DNA of 64,000 nt, taken from positions 310,001 to 374,000 of the forward strand of contig CAVYWD010000004.1 in the NCBI GenBank assembly GCA_963772225.1, given 5' to 3'. The translations under genes were made by a program, and so were the position numbers. Origin of the DNA: CAVYWD01 sp963772225 (GTDB lineage Bacteria; Myxococcota; Myxococcia; Myxococcales; UBA5297). Positions 31,956 to 40,958 of the stretch are shown one piece after another. The notes beneath the pieces are model-generated. The model had not been told where the DNA came from, did not search any database, and saw nothing but the letters and a program-made list of their open reading frames with translations. How positions within the stretch are numbered: position 1 is the stretch's first letter; the number at the start of each line of letters is the position of its first letter.

Positions 31956-32196
31956 GCAGAAAGGCATAGCACAGAGTCGGCGCGGCGAGTCCGAGGCCGC
32001 CGCACGAGGGCGACGGTGAGGGAACGCTCCTCGCGCGTCGGACCTCGTCCTGGACCGCTCGCCTCGTCGAGTGGACGGATTGAGGCAAGCCTCGGCCACC
32101 CCATCAAGGATTCGCATCGCCTGTAACGCTTCGGGGCGCCGCGCGACAGAACCTGCAACGAGTCGACGAAAGCGTCGCTCTTCGAAGGAGGAAGAC

Positions 32197-32841
32197 ATGA
32201 TCCGCGGCGCCGTTCTGATCCTCTTGAGCCTCGTAGGGCCTCTGGCGACCCGCGCCGAGGAATTCAGCGTGGACCCCGACGCCGGCAACAACGGCTTCTC
32301 GGCGGTCTTCGACGCCGCACTCGGCGAGCGGATCAACGCGGTCAGCTCCGCGGTGGGGTGCTCGGTCAGCCTCGACGAGAAGACGGGGCTCGCCTCCGGC
32401 CGCTGCTTTGTGCCGCTCACCTCCATCAAGGTCGATTCCGACGACACGAAGACCAATCATTTTAACCAATGGGCCACGAATAAGAAATCCGAGCCCAAGG
32501 ATTGCAGGCTCGAGGCGGTCTTCAGTGGCGTCGAGCTGGGCGCGCTGGCGCCGGAGAAGCCGACTCCATTCACGGCCGAAATTCCCTTCACCGTGTGCGG
32601 CCGCTCTCGGACCGACGGCGGCAAAGAGAAGGTGCGCGGCACGGCGCTCCTCTTCCCGCCCGGCTCCTACGGCGAGGCGAAGACCCTGCGCATCCGCGCC
32701 ACCGTGGCCGAATTCGACCGCGACGCCTATCGAGTTGGCCCGCAATACACCGACGGCTGGCTCGCTCGCGTCCAGTCGCTCGCCAAGGTGGTCGCCGCGA
32801 AAGGCGTCATCGACTTCTCCTTCTTCGCCACGGCGAAGTGA
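32197..32841 (+). CDS. YceI-like secreted protein
   Basis: 214 aa from the ATG at 32197, directly after AAGGAGG. The signal peptide ends ATRAEE. The mature part has the alternating beta pattern and spacing of YceI-type lipocalin-like proteins (FSVDPDAGNNGFSAVFDAALGE, split FSVDPDAGNN / GFSAVFDAALGE; later VRGTALLFPPGSYG and GVIDFSFFATAK), which bind isoprenoid-like lipids in the periplasm. It contains three Cys (CSVS, GRCF, DCRLE). It lies 95 bases before the bufferin-type peptide gene in the same direction and could belong to the same transcript. Family assignment is moderate; its tie to metal handling is inference. Confidence 0.68.
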   Translation: MIRGAVLILLSLVGPLATRAEEFSVDPDAGNNGFSAVFDAALGERINAVSSAVGCSVSLDEKTGLASGRCFVPLTSIKVDSDDTKTNHFNQWATNKKSEPKDCRLEAVFSGVELGALAPEKPTPFTAEIPFTVCGRSRTDGGKEKVRGTALLFPPGSYGEAKTLRIRATVAEFDRDAYRVGPQYTDGWLARVQSLAKVVAAKGVIDFSFFATAK

Positions 32842-32936
32842 GCAGGAATTCGAAACCCATGTCGTTTCACGAAACAAGCGCTCCACTCTGCAGCTCAACG
32901 TCAGTCCCCATGTTGGTTCCCATGAAAGGAAGCACC

Positions 32937-33206
32937 ATGATCCGCGAAGCCATGAAGGGCACCGCCGTCGCCGCCGCCGTCTTCTCCCTCTTCGCCGCCG
33001 GCGCCGCCCGAGCCGCCGACAAGCCCAAGGAGGGCGCCAAGGTCGTGCATTGCGGCGGCCTGAACGCCTGCAAGGGCCAGGGCAGCTGCGCCGGCGCCGA
33101 CAACGCCTGCAAGGCCCACAACAGCTGCAAGGGCCTTGGCTGGGTCGAGGCCAAGAGCGAGAAAGAGTGCCAGGACAAGGGCGGCACGGTCCTCGCCGCC
33201 AAGTAA
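32937..33206 (+). CDS. bufA: bufferin-type (BufA2-like) metallophore precursor peptide
   Basis: 89 aa from the ATG at 32937 with AAAGGA 7 bases upstream. A signal peptide (about 1-27, VFSLFAAGAARAA) is followed by a 62-residue mature part with six Cys at 39, 45, 51, 58, 64 and 78 in repeated 'N-A/S-C-K-G/A' settings (GGLNACKGQGSC, KAHNSCKGLGW). Bufferins are periplasmic, ribosomally made peptides whose Cys residues are modified by a DUF692 (MNIO) iron enzyme and then bind copper or other metals. Here the MNIO and its DUF2063 partner follow directly, which strongly supports the call. The GGT near the C-terminus and an Asp/Glu-Cys (KECQDKGG) match the BufA2 pattern. The modified residues and metal are unproven. 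Confidence 0.82.
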   Translation: MIREAMKGTAVAAAVFSLFAAGAARAADKPKEGAKVVHCGGLNACKGQGSCAGADNACKAHNSCKGLGWVEAKSEKECQDKGGTVLAAK

Positions 33207-33291
33207 TTCCAACTCCGCAAGTCCCCTGTCAGTCCCATCGATTCTTCGGAGCCCGGAGGCCGGCCGAAGGGCCGGCTCCGGGAGCTCAACC

Positions 33292-34143
33292 ATGGCAATG
33301 CACCCTCTCACGCTTGGCCACGGCATCGGCCTGCGCACAAATCACTTCGCTCAGTTCATGGCCGCGCGCCCCGCGGTCGACTGGGTGGAGGCCATCTCCG
33401 AGAACTTCATGGCGCCTGGCGGCCGACCGGTGGCGGTGCTGGAAAAAGTGCGGCGCGACCGGCCGGTCGTCCTTCACGGAGTCTCGCTCGGCATCGGCTC
33501 GGTATGGCCGTTGTCAGAGCGGTACCTGGCCGAGCTCGCGGCCCTCGTGCGGCGCGTCGAGCCCGCGCTGGTGTCGGACCACCTGTGCTGGGGCACGCAC
33601 CGCGGCCAATACGTCCACGACCTCTTGCCACTGCCTTACAACGAGGAATCGCTCGACCACCTCACCGCGCGCGTGCAGCAGGTCCAGGAGCGGCTCGGCC
33701 GGCAGATTCTCCTGGAGAACCCTTCTTCTTATGTCGGCTACAAGGCCTCGACCATGACCGAGGTCGAGCTCCTCAAAGAGCTCACGCGCCGCACCGGCTG
33801 CGGAATTCTCTTGGACGTGAACAACGTCTACGTAAGCGCTCGCAATTTCGGCTTCGACCCCAGTGCGTACCTGGCCGGCGTTCCGGCCGAGGCGGTGGGC
33901 TATTTCCACCTCGCCGGCCACAGCGATAAAGGCAAATACCTCCTCGACACCCACGACCACTCGGTGCCGGCGCCGGTCTGGGGCCTGTACCGCGAGGCGG
34001 TGCGCCGCTTCGGCCGCGTTCCCTCGCTCGTCGAGTGGGACGAGGACATCCCGCCGCTCGAGGATGTGGTGGCCGAGAGCCGCCGCGCCGCCGAGGTCGA
34101 GGCCGAGGTTCTCGCGCCCCAAGCGATAGGGATGGCGTCATGA
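33292..34143 (+). CDS. bufB: DUF692/MNIO multinuclear iron enzyme (bufferin maturase)
   Basis: 283 aa from the ATG at 33292 with GGGAG 8 bases upstream. A TIM-barrel MNIO enzyme with the family's metal ligands visible: His10 (GHGIGLR), Glu37 (SENFM), His62 (VLHGVSLGIGS), Asp96/His97 (SDHLCW), Glu142 (LENPSSY), Asp175 and Asn177/178 (LDVNNVYV), His206/His210 (FHLAGHS), Asp222/His223 and Glu248 (LVEWDEDIP). MNIOs use two or three iron ions and O2 to rearrange Cys residues in precursor peptides (for example to oxazolone/thioamide or 5-thiooxazole groups). The gene sits 85 bases after the precursor and overlaps the next gene's start (ATGA). It should act in the cytoplasm before export. Confidence 0.93.
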   Translation: MAMHPLTLGHGIGLRTNHFAQFMAARPAVDWVEAISENFMAPGGRPVAVLEKVRRDRPVVLHGVSLGIGSVWPLSERYLAELAALVRRVEPALVSDHLCWGTHRGQYVHDLLPLPYNEESLDHLTARVQQVQERLGRQILLENPSSYVGYKASTMTEVELLKELTRRTGCGILLDVNNVYVSARNFGFDPSAYLAGVPAEAVGYFHLAGHSDKGKYLLDTHDHSVPAPVWGLYREAVRRFGRVPSLVEWDEDIPPLEDVVAESRRAAEVEAEVLAPQAIGMAS

Positions 34144-34937
34144 CGCTCGCCGAGACCCAGGAGCTCTTTTACGAAATCCTCACCAGCCCCGAGCCGGTGT
34201 CGGCGGAGCGGATCGACGCCTGCTTCACCGGCACGCCCGACCTCCCCGCCACCGAGCGCGTCGCCCTCTACGCCAACATGTACTCGTGGCGGCTCATCGA
34301 CGCTCTGCGGGAGACGTTCCCGAACCTCGCGAGGACCCTGGGCGACGAGCGGTTCGCCGCGCTGGCGCAGGACTATTTGCGGCGATATCCGTCGGACCAC
34401 CACGACGTGGGCCGGGTGGGGCGGCGCCTCGCGGCGTTCCTGCGCGAGCACCCCGCCCCCGAGCGACCCGACCTGGCCGATCTGGCGGAGCTCGAGTGGG
34501 CGCGGCAGGAGGTCTTCTTCGCTCCCGAGGCCGAAGCTGCGGCGCCGGACGCGTTCGCCCACCTCGGGCCGGACGCGTTCGCGGGCGCCGGGCTGGCGCT
34601 TCACCCAGCTCTGAAGATCTTGTTTCTCGGCCACGGCGCGGCCGCGTTGTGGCGCCGGCTGGAGGACGGCGAGGTGCCCGAGCCCCCGGCGGCGGGTGTC
34701 TCGGCGGTCGCGGTCTGGCGAACCGGCTTCGAGGTGTTTCACTGCTCCCTCGAGCTCGACGAAGCCGGGGCGCTCCAGGCGGCCGCCGCGGGTGAGCCGC
34801 TCGCGCGCGTCTGCGAAAGCTTCTCCGAGCGGCAGGACCCCGCAGCCGCGGCCCACGCGGCGCTGTCGAGCTGGCTGAGCGAAGGTTGGATCGCGGGCGT
34901 TCGCGGCGGGAGCGGGCAGTCGGAGTCTGGAGCCTAA
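34140..34937 (+). CDS. bufC: DUF2063-family protein (bufferin system partner, BufC-like)
   Basis: 265 aa. The ATG overlaps the MNIO stop in ATGA. The N-terminal ~95 residues are the DUF2063/HvfC-type helical domain (FTGTPDLPATERVALYANMY, then SWRLIDALRETFPNLARTLG), and the family's FxxLAxxYLRRYP element appears as FAALAQDYLRRYPS. The rest is a second helical/beta domain (LHPALKILFLGHGAAALWRRL). DUF2063 proteins are obligate companions of MNIO enzymes and are thought to present the precursor peptide. Length matches the family. Confidence 0.9.
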   Translation: MTLAETQELFYEILTSPEPVSAERIDACFTGTPDLPATERVALYANMYSWRLIDALRETFPNLARTLGDERFAALAQDYLRRYPSDHHDVGRVGRRLAAFLREHPAPERPDLADLAELEWARQEVFFAPEAEAAAPDAFAHLGPDAFAGAGLALHPALKILFLGHGAAALWRRLEDGEVPEPPAAGVSAVAVWRTGFEVFHCSLELDEAGALQAAAAGEPLARVCESFSERQDPAAAAHAALSSWLSEGWIAGVRGGSGQSESGA

Positions 34938-34938
34938 G

Positions 34939-34952
34939 CCAACCTTCGTTGG
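34939..34952. terminator. small hairpin between convergent genes
   Basis: CCAAC-CTTC-GTTGG lies in the 33-base gap between the convergent bufC and phospholipase stops. The stem is only 5 bp and there is no T-tract, so any terminator role is tentative. Confidence 0.25.
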
Positions 34953-34970
34953 TTGCGCGGCCGAGCGGGA

Positions 34971-36773
34971 TTAAGGGGCGAGCGCAAACATCGAACGCAC
35001 GAGGGGGCGGTTGGTGCTCACGCTCCACGCGGTGAGGTTCGCGAGCAGGTTGACGGCGTGCGCATTCAGGTGCAGGTCGCGGACCGTGTCGAAATACGGG
35101 AACGTGACCAGGGGATAGTCGATTTCGAGGGCCCCGCGGATCTCCCACTCGAGCTGACCCCAGAATTGAGACGCGCGATGATTGAAGAAGAACAGCACCT
35201 CGACCGAGCGGCCGCCGGCCACGCCGAAGTGTGAGTTCGCCGCGGTCTCGGTCCTGATCTTGCTCACGGCCGCGCCCCCGGCGCCGACGGAGCTGCGCAG
35301 CCCGCGAATCAGGTCGCCGAAGCTGCCGGGCGGGAAGACCTGAAGGTATTGCGCGGCGCCGTCGGTCGACGTGACCGGCCGGTAGCCGCTCAGATACGAA
35401 TCCCAAATCCATCCGAAGAGCGGTGGAATGGAGCTGTCCATCTGCACGCCGTCGATGTCGGTGACCGGGAGGGTCGGGTCGATGATGATGGGCACGTCGG
35501 TGTGGACGAAGCTGAGGATGCTGTTCGCTCCGCTCCACCCGAGCAGCCCGCACAGGCCCGTGTTGTCGAGGCCGGCCCCGTCGGAGAGCTGGTAGGTCTG
35601 CGCCGCCTGGGATGGGCTCATCGCCGGCCAGTAGAAGTATTCAGGCGTCATGTCTCCAATGATCTCCTCGAGCCAATCGGGCAAGCGCGCGAAGAGCTCG
35701 ACCCCAAAGGCCGCGCTGCTCGTGCCCACGGCATCGGAGAGCGCGAATTGGGCCTTGGGGGTGGCGACCGTGAAGAGTCCGTCGCCGAAGCGGGTCGGTT
35801 GCGCGGAGCCGCAGGTGAACGGGTCGATGGAGCCTCCGCCCAGGTCGGACCCGCGAATGCCCTGGCCGGGGAACCGAGGATAGATGCCCGCGTCGAGCTG
35901 GGTCAGCCAGAAGGGATAGGGCACCGGGTCGTCGCCCGGCGCATTGAACGTCGAGTTGGCGACCCAGAATGGCCGCTTCGATTTTCCGAAATAGAATGAG
36001 CTCGGGGCGAGCGCCGGGTTGAGGCTCTTCACCGCGACCTCGAACCAGCTCGGGTCGGCCGTGTAATAGCGCGTCGGCGCCCCGTTCGAATCGCGATGAT
36101 CGCCCAGGCCGTAGGGCTCGAGCACGTACTGGCCGATGAGCCGAGGCCAGTAGGCGTGGGGCGACAGCGCAAAGCCGTAGGTGAACCAGAGGTCGATGGA
36201 GCCTGCGACGAGCGCGTCCCAGCCGATCTGCGTGCAGAGCTTCCCGATGGCGTGGGCGCCGAGCAGGCTCTGGTTGAAGGGCGCCGGCCCGGTGCTCCAG
36301 GTGAGTTTCGCGATCTCCGTGTCCGGGACGAAGGGCCCGAGGAGCTCGTCGTCCGAATAGGGCGCGTACTGGTAGAGCGCGCCGGCCCAACCGCCCCCGG
36401 AGACGGTGGAGAGCGCGTCGACCTTCTCGAGCAGCCCCAGCTCCCGGAGCGCGCGCAAGGCTCCCATGGAGCACGACGCCGCGCGCGTACCGCCTCCGGA
36501 GAAGCAGACGGCGACTCGTGGCGCCCCTTCGGCGACCGGGCGGAGCTTCTGCGCGGCGTTGGGGGAAGCGAAGAGGTGGCCGTTGAGCGCCGCCGGCAGC
36601 TCCGGTGCCGGCTCGCCAGGGCCGGGCCTGCCGAGCGCCTTGCGAAAGTCCTCGCGCGCCTCGTGAAAGCGACGCGCGGCGGCTTCCACGGCGGGCCGCG
36701 GGGCGTGCTCCCGCGTGACGCGCAGCAGAATCGGCCCGGGCGCGCACCAATCGAGCTTCCAACAAAGCCGCAT
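34971..36773 (-). CDS. patatin-like phospholipase, probable frameshift near the N-terminus
   Basis: The open frame is 600 aa. The catalytic parts are the oxyanion loop FSGGGTRAAS (about 90-99), a nucleophile elbow STVSGGGW (about 122-129, Ser125) and the catalytic-Asp motif LSDGAGLDNTGL. This makes a Ser-Asp lipase of the patatin/cPLA2 class that cleaves acyl groups from lipids. The first ~22 codons of this frame are odd (MRLCWKLDWCAPGP). A different frame, starting at 36792 behind a perfect GGAGG, reads MSQTKTDAALLEARLVRARADS and would join the main frame near 36720 with one indel. So the real start is probably 36792 with a frameshift (mutation or sequencing error). No signal peptide is seen in either version. 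The C-terminal 250 residues are unassigned. Confidence 0.85.
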   Translation of the reverse strand: MRLCWKLDWCAPGPILLRVTREHAPRPAVEAAARRFHEAREDFRKALGRPGPGEPAPELPAALNGHLFASPNAAQKLRPVAEGAPRVAVCFSGGGTRAASCSMGALRALRELGLLEKVDALSTVSGGGWAGALYQYAPYSDDELLGPFVPDTEIAKLTWSTGPAPFNQSLLGAHAIGKLCTQIGWDALVAGSIDLWFTYGFALSPHAYWPRLIGQYVLEPYGLGDHRDSNGAPTRYYTADPSWFEVAVKSLNPALAPSSFYFGKSKRPFWVANSTFNAPGDDPVPYPFWLTQLDAGIYPRFPGQGIRGSDLGGGSIDPFTCGSAQPTRFGDGLFTVATPKAQFALSDAVGTSSAAFGVELFARLPDWLEEIIGDMTPEYFYWPAMSPSQAAQTYQLSDGAGLDNTGLCGLLGWSGANSILSFVHTDVPIIIDPTLPVTDIDGVQMDSSIPPLFGWIWDSYLSGYRPVTSTDGAAQYLQVFPPGSFGDLIRGLRSSVGAGGAAVSKIRTETAANSHFGVAGGRSVEVLFFFNHRASQFWGQLEWEIRGALEIDYPLVTFPYFDTVRDLHLNAHAVNLLANLTAWSVSTNRPLVRSMFALAP

Positions 36774-36792
36774 CGGTCTTGGTCTGGGACAT

Positions 36793-37150
36793 GACGGCCT
36801 CCGGAGGCGCGCCGGGCCACAGGGCCATTCAGGTTCGCGGCGCCTCCAGAGGCTTCATGCGGCAAAACAGAGCGCCCGCCATGGCCCAGCCAGGGGTTCG
36901 CCCAAAGTAATGCCTGTGTACACAAATGATACAGCTTCGCTCGCGCGATGGAGAGGAACTCCGGCAGCACCCATGAACTCTCTCCGCCCTACGTCCGGGT
37001 TATTGCCTAAATAATTAGACGGGGGGTCGGTGTCTCACGCATGTTGGCACGGAGGGACGCGCCGGCAGCGTTGGCCCTGCCCAGAAGCCTTGCGAACCTT
37101 TGACGACGACTACGACGACGACCCACACTCGAACCGTCTACCGAATCGGA
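36793..37150. other. intergenic region with palindrome and AT-rich island
   Basis: Contains a perfect 10-bp palindrome TGTGTACACA at 36915-36924, about 125 bases upstream of the phospholipase start, an AT-rich patch near 36997-37018 (TTATTGCCTAAATAATTAGA) and a short ACGACG microsatellite near 37103-37121. A promoter for the phospholipase is likely here. Nothing is coding. Confidence 0.4.
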
Positions 37151-38746
37151 TCAACCCCGAGGACCGGGGCTGCCGACCTCCAGCCTCACCCCGCGTGCCT
37201 CAATGAGCGTTCCCGTCGCCGCCTCGAGGGCGGTGCGGGCCTTGCGGTGGCGGATGACGGCGCCAAGCTCGGCAAGCTGTGCCTGTGCCAGCTCGGCCTG
37301 GCGCTGACCGACGAAGAAGTTGTTCGAAGTGCCGTCTTGAAACTTGCGCTGCTCGATGTCGAGGGCGCGGGTGGCGAGCTCGCGGAAACGGGCTGCGGCG
37401 CGGACCTGCCTGGCTGCCGCCTCGATCTCGTGCAGGTCGTCGCGCAGCTCGACGAGGAGATCGAGCCGTTGCCGCTCGAGCTGCACCTGGGCGGCTCGCG
37501 CAGCGGCGAGGCTCGAGTCGACCTGCGCCCGTGCCGCGAGCATGAACGGTGACCAGCTGAAGCTCGCCGATAAGGTCCACGTCTTGACGTTGTTCGACAC
37601 CATCTCGGCGAAGGCGCCCTTGAAGCTGTCCTGCTGGCCGATCAGCCCGTAGCTCAGCCCGACGTCGAGCTCCGGCAACCGGTCGGCCCGCGCCTTCCGC
37701 AGGTCGAGGCTCGTCCGCTCGATGTCGACTCGACGCTGCTCGAGGTCGGGTCGGTTCTTCAACGCCAGCGCCATCGCCTCGTCGAGGTTCACCTGCGGCT
37801 CCTCGTAGCGTGGCGGATCGACCGGCAAAAGGGGGCGCGTCCACTCGGAGCGCGGCAGGTTCAGCACCTGTCGCAACCGGTCTGTGCAGCGGGCGATCGC
37901 CGCGTCGGCCTCGACCAACGCCAGCTCGCGCTGCGCCAGCGTCGACTCGGCGGCGATGAGGTCCGAGCGCGGTAGAATCCCCGCCTCGATCTGTCTCTCG
38001 GTGAGCAGCCGCTGCTGGCGCGCCAGCTCGAGAGACGTATGGCGCACCTCGTATTCCTTGAGCGCCTGCAGGAGCTCCCAGTAAGCGTCCTCGGTTGCTT
38101 TGAGGGTGGCGGTGAGCGAGGCGCGCACGTCGAGCGCCGTCCGCCTGGAGGCGAATCGCGCCCTCAGAAGGTCGACCCGCGGGATGTCGAGGTCGAACGC
38201 AAAGCCCTTGAGCAACGGCTGGACGACGTTGAACGTTAGCGCGGAGTTGTAGAGGAGGGGGCCTTCGATCGCGGCACCGCCGGCGCTGCTCAGCCATCGG
38301 AAGTTTGTCCAGTTGGCACTGAGCTGCGTCCCCGCCGGAAGCTGGGCGGAGAGACTGGCGCTCCAGCTGAGATGGTCGACATTGGCCTGCGACAGGGCGA
38401 TGCCCTGCTGGAGCAGCGCCACCGGCGGCGGTGCGCCGGCGCTCGATCGGCCATAGGTGGCGGTCAATGAGGGCTCGAAGAGGCGGCCAAAGGCCACTCC
38501 GATGTCGGCGCGCGCCGCCGCCGCCTGCTGGCGCTGCAGCTCGACGCCGAGATTCTGGCGGGCGGCGAGCTGGATGGCTTCGCTCAACCCGAGCAGCTGC
38601 GGCGCAAGGTCGCTTCCGCCCGCCTGAAGCTCGGGTCGACGAAAGATCTCGTCGGGAGGTCGATACGGCTCCTCGGCGCGAACCGGCGCCGCGGTGATGA
38701 AGACGGCCATCCAGGCCAGAGAAGAAAGGCGCCGCGGATTACGCAT
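37151..38746 (-). CDS. TolC-family outer-membrane factor
   Basis: 531 aa from the ATG at 38746, which overlaps the stop of the glycosyltransferase gene (ATGCGTAA). Signal peptide (MAVFITAAPVRAEE). Two TolC repeats: LGLSEAIQLAARQNLGVELQR and VNLDEAMALALKNRPDLEQRR, each followed by long coiled-coil helices and a beta-barrel strand segment (LSWSASLSAQLPAGTQL). A trimeric outer-membrane channel is expected. It is last in an adaptor-glycosyltransferase-channel operon, so it probably exports the product of the glycosyltransferase. Confidence 0.9.
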   Translation of the reverse strand: MRNPRRLSSLAWMAVFITAAPVRAEEPYRPPDEIFRRPELQAGGSDLAPQLLGLSEAIQLAARQNLGVELQRQQAAAARADIGVAFGRLFEPSLTATYGRSSAGAPPPVALLQQGIALSQANVDHLSWSASLSAQLPAGTQLSANWTNFRWLSSAGGAAIEGPLLYNSALTFNVVQPLLKGFAFDLDIPRVDLLRARFASRRTALDVRASLTATLKATEDAYWELLQALKEYEVRHTSLELARQQRLLTERQIEAGILPRSDLIAAESTLAQRELALVEADAAIARCTDRLRQVLNLPRSEWTRPLLPVDPPRYEEPQVNLDEAMALALKNRPDLEQRRVDIERTSLDLRKARADRLPELDVGLSYGLIGQQDSFKGAFAEMVSNNVKTWTLSASFSWSPFMLAARAQVDSSLAAARAAQVQLERQRLDLLVELRDDLHEIEAAARQVRAAARFRELATRALDIEQRKFQDGTSNNFFVGQRQAELAQAQLAELGAVIRHRKARTALEAATGTLIEARGVRLEVGSPGPRG

Positions 38747-40958
38747 CGAGGATGACGACCTCGGCGGCATCGCCCCGCGGTTCGGGATGGGCCTCTTGTG
38801 CCGTCGTGCTGCGTGCGATCGCCGTGTCCGGCGACGCCGCCGGCAGCGCCGGGGAGACGACGGCTAGGGTGAGGGGCAGGGACGGGCGAGGCGTTGGAGC
38901 CGGGGGGACCAGGGGGACCAGCCCGACCCACTCGAGCGGCGCACGGATCAGCCTGCGTACGAGGTACGGATTCATGACGTAGGGCAGGCTGATGTGGGCG
39001 ATCACCGGAATGAGCCAGAACCGGGCGCCCAGAGTGGTGCCGCCCGGCCTCCCGCTCTGGTACCAGGCCACGCATGCCGCGATGACGCTCACCACGGCAG
39101 CCTCGACGTGCGAGCTCTTCATGCGCCGGCAGAGCTCGCCCAGCGAGACCCGCTCGAGGTCGTCGGTCGCAGTCGCCGCGAACGACAGCCGCATTCGAAA
39201 GAGGTAAGCCAACGCGCCCCGGATGACGCTGACGCCGAACCCCGCAAAGCAGCCGCCCACGACGAGGACCGCGCCGATCGCCTTGGCCCGTCCCAGCAAA
39301 CCTTGCCAGGTCTTCCCGTGAGTCATGCGGCCCAGGTTCCCTTTGCGCCGCACACGCCAGAACAGGGCGGTTCCGAGGCAGAGGAAGATCATGCTCGCGA
39401 GCAGGATGCGCGAGAATGCACGTCCGACGGGAACAAAGCCGAGCCCCACGGCCAACGCCGCGGGAACGATGGAGGCGAGATTCAGCATCGACAAGAAGAA
39501 GCCGATCAGATCGACAATGTGGTACCAGCCGACATACGGCGATGCGGCGAAGCGTCGGAAGCTCTTCTTGAGCACTCCGAGCCGCTCCCAGTCGCCGATC
39601 GGATTCAGGATCGCTTCCGCCGCGCCAAAGGCGTAGCGCCGGAACTTCTCCAGTTCCTCGGTGTAGGTCCGCGTCACCGCCTCGCCGAACTCCAGGCCCG
39701 GAAAGGCCACATACTTGCCGTGCTGGCCAGTGATGTGGACGCGCATCATGAAGTCGAGATCCTCGCAGGTCATCTCCCCCCAGAGGCCGATTCTGAGCAG
39801 CACCGACTTGCGCAGGAAGAGGTTGTGCCCCATCACGGGCACCTGGTTGCCGTCGAAGAGGCACCGGGACGCGATGGCGATGTCGTAGAGCCCCCGGGTG
39901 AAGGCCCCGATGATCATCGAGAAGTAATTGTCAGTCTCGTTGGTCGGATAGGAGGGGTGCTGCGTGTAGGCCAGGTCCGGATCCTCGATGAATTCGGGGA
40001 TGGTCGCGAGAATCACGTCGGGATGGCAGATGCTGTCTTTGTCGAGTTGCAAAATTATCTCGCCGAGCTTGATGTCGCCACCCCATTGAGCGAAGCGGAA
40101 CGGCGAGAGCTCGGACGGCAGCGGCGTCGCCTGCGGGCGAGGCGCCCGAGGAAGTCCGGCGAGGTCCTCCGGGCTCAAGCCGGCGAGCGCCGCCTCTACC
40201 ATGAACGAATGGTTGAGGTTGCTCGCTTTCTTGAACCGTCCCCGGCGCTCCGTTTCCGGCACGCCCGGGAGGAACTTCGCGCGGGCCACCCAGCTGACCT
40301 CGTGGCGGGCGTAATAGTCCAGCCGTGCGAGCACCTCCCGCTCGCCCTCGGTGCGCCGAGAGGCTGGCTTGCTTTTGGCGCGGGCGCAAACGCCGGCGAG
40401 GTCGTTCTCCGCAAAATGCAGGAGCCCGTCGTCGCAGATCAATAGATTCGCGCGCTGCCCGGTGGCCTCGCGGTAGCGGCGGATCGCGCCGAGGGCGCTG
40501 TCGAGAGTCGGCCGGATGACGTCCGTGAACGGCTCGGTGTAGATGGGAATTTGCACGGTGACGGTCGGCCAGGTTGCGATCGACTCGCGGGGGAGCGGCA
40601 GGTTCGTATAGCGAGCGCTTCGCAGCCGCTTCTCGCCGCGCAAGAGGCGGTGGCTCGTGAGCAAAGTCCAGATCGTCGAAACCGCGTACTCGACGGGGAA
40701 GATGAGGAACACGAACCCCAGGGGGAGCAAGCCCCAAGAGGTCCACAGGTTTCCTTCCTCGAAATAGACCCGGTCGGCCTCCGAGAGGGCGAGGACGGCC
40801 GCCAGGGCGACCGAGATCAGCGCCCACCGGCGAAGCAGGTGACTGCGCTGGCGCTGGCTGAGGGCCACGTCGAGAGGGTCCTGCGGCGGCAGCGCGATCG
40901 GCGCCGTTGCGCCCTCCAAGCGCCCGGCCAAGGTCGCCTTCTCGCGCGCCCGGTCCAT
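38739..40958 (-). CDS. membrane-bound family 2 glycosyltransferase (cellulose-synthase-like)
   Basis: 739 aa from the ATG at 40958, which shares bases with the adaptor's stop (TGATG) and has GAGG 7 bases upstream. Two membrane segments near the N-terminus (about 45-100) precede a cytoplasmic GT-A domain: first Asp site ICDDG, metal site DKDS and the catalytic-base motif TCEDLD. The acceptor-side QxxRW of processive synthases is represented by EKFRRYAFG, so processivity is uncertain. Five or more membrane segments follow (about 470-660). It is likely to make or extend a polysaccharide and push it across the inner membrane, with the adaptor and TolC-like channel of the same operon taking it onward. 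No c-di-GMP-binding PilZ domain is seen. Confidence 0.9.
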   Translation of the reverse strand: MDRAREKATLAGRLEGATAPIALPPQDPLDVALSQRQRSHLLRRWALISVALAAVLALSEADRVYFEEGNLWTSWGLLPLGFVFLIFPVEYAVSTIWTLLTSHRLLRGEKRLRSARYTNLPLPRESIATWPTVTVQIPIYTEPFTDVIRPTLDSALGAIRRYREATGQRANLLICDDGLLHFAENDLAGVCARAKSKPASRRTEGEREVLARLDYYARHEVSWVARAKFLPGVPETERRGRFKKASNLNHSFMVEAALAGLSPEDLAGLPRAPRPQATPLPSELSPFRFAQWGGDIKLGEIILQLDKDSICHPDVILATIPEFIEDPDLAYTQHPSYPTNETDNYFSMIIGAFTRGLYDIAIASRCLFDGNQVPVMGHNLFLRKSVLLRIGLWGEMTCEDLDFMMRVHITGQHGKYVAFPGLEFGEAVTRTYTEELEKFRRYAFGAAEAILNPIGDWERLGVLKKSFRRFAASPYVGWYHIVDLIGFFLSMLNLASIVPAALAVGLGFVPVGRAFSRILLASMIFLCLGTALFWRVRRKGNLGRMTHGKTWQGLLGRAKAIGAVLVVGGCFAGFGVSVIRGALAYLFRMRLSFAATATDDLERVSLGELCRRMKSSHVEAAVVSVIAACVAWYQSGRPGGTTLGARFWLIPVIAHISLPYVMNPYLVRRLIRAPLEWVGLVPLVPPAPTPRPSLPLTLAVVSPALPAASPDTAIARSTTAQEAHPEPRGDAAEVVILDA

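Noticed and set aside
36915..36924. Palindrome TGTGTACACA upstream of the phospholipase gene
   Set aside because: A single 10-bp palindrome without a second half-site or known regulator; mentioned in the intergenic entry but not claimed as an operator.
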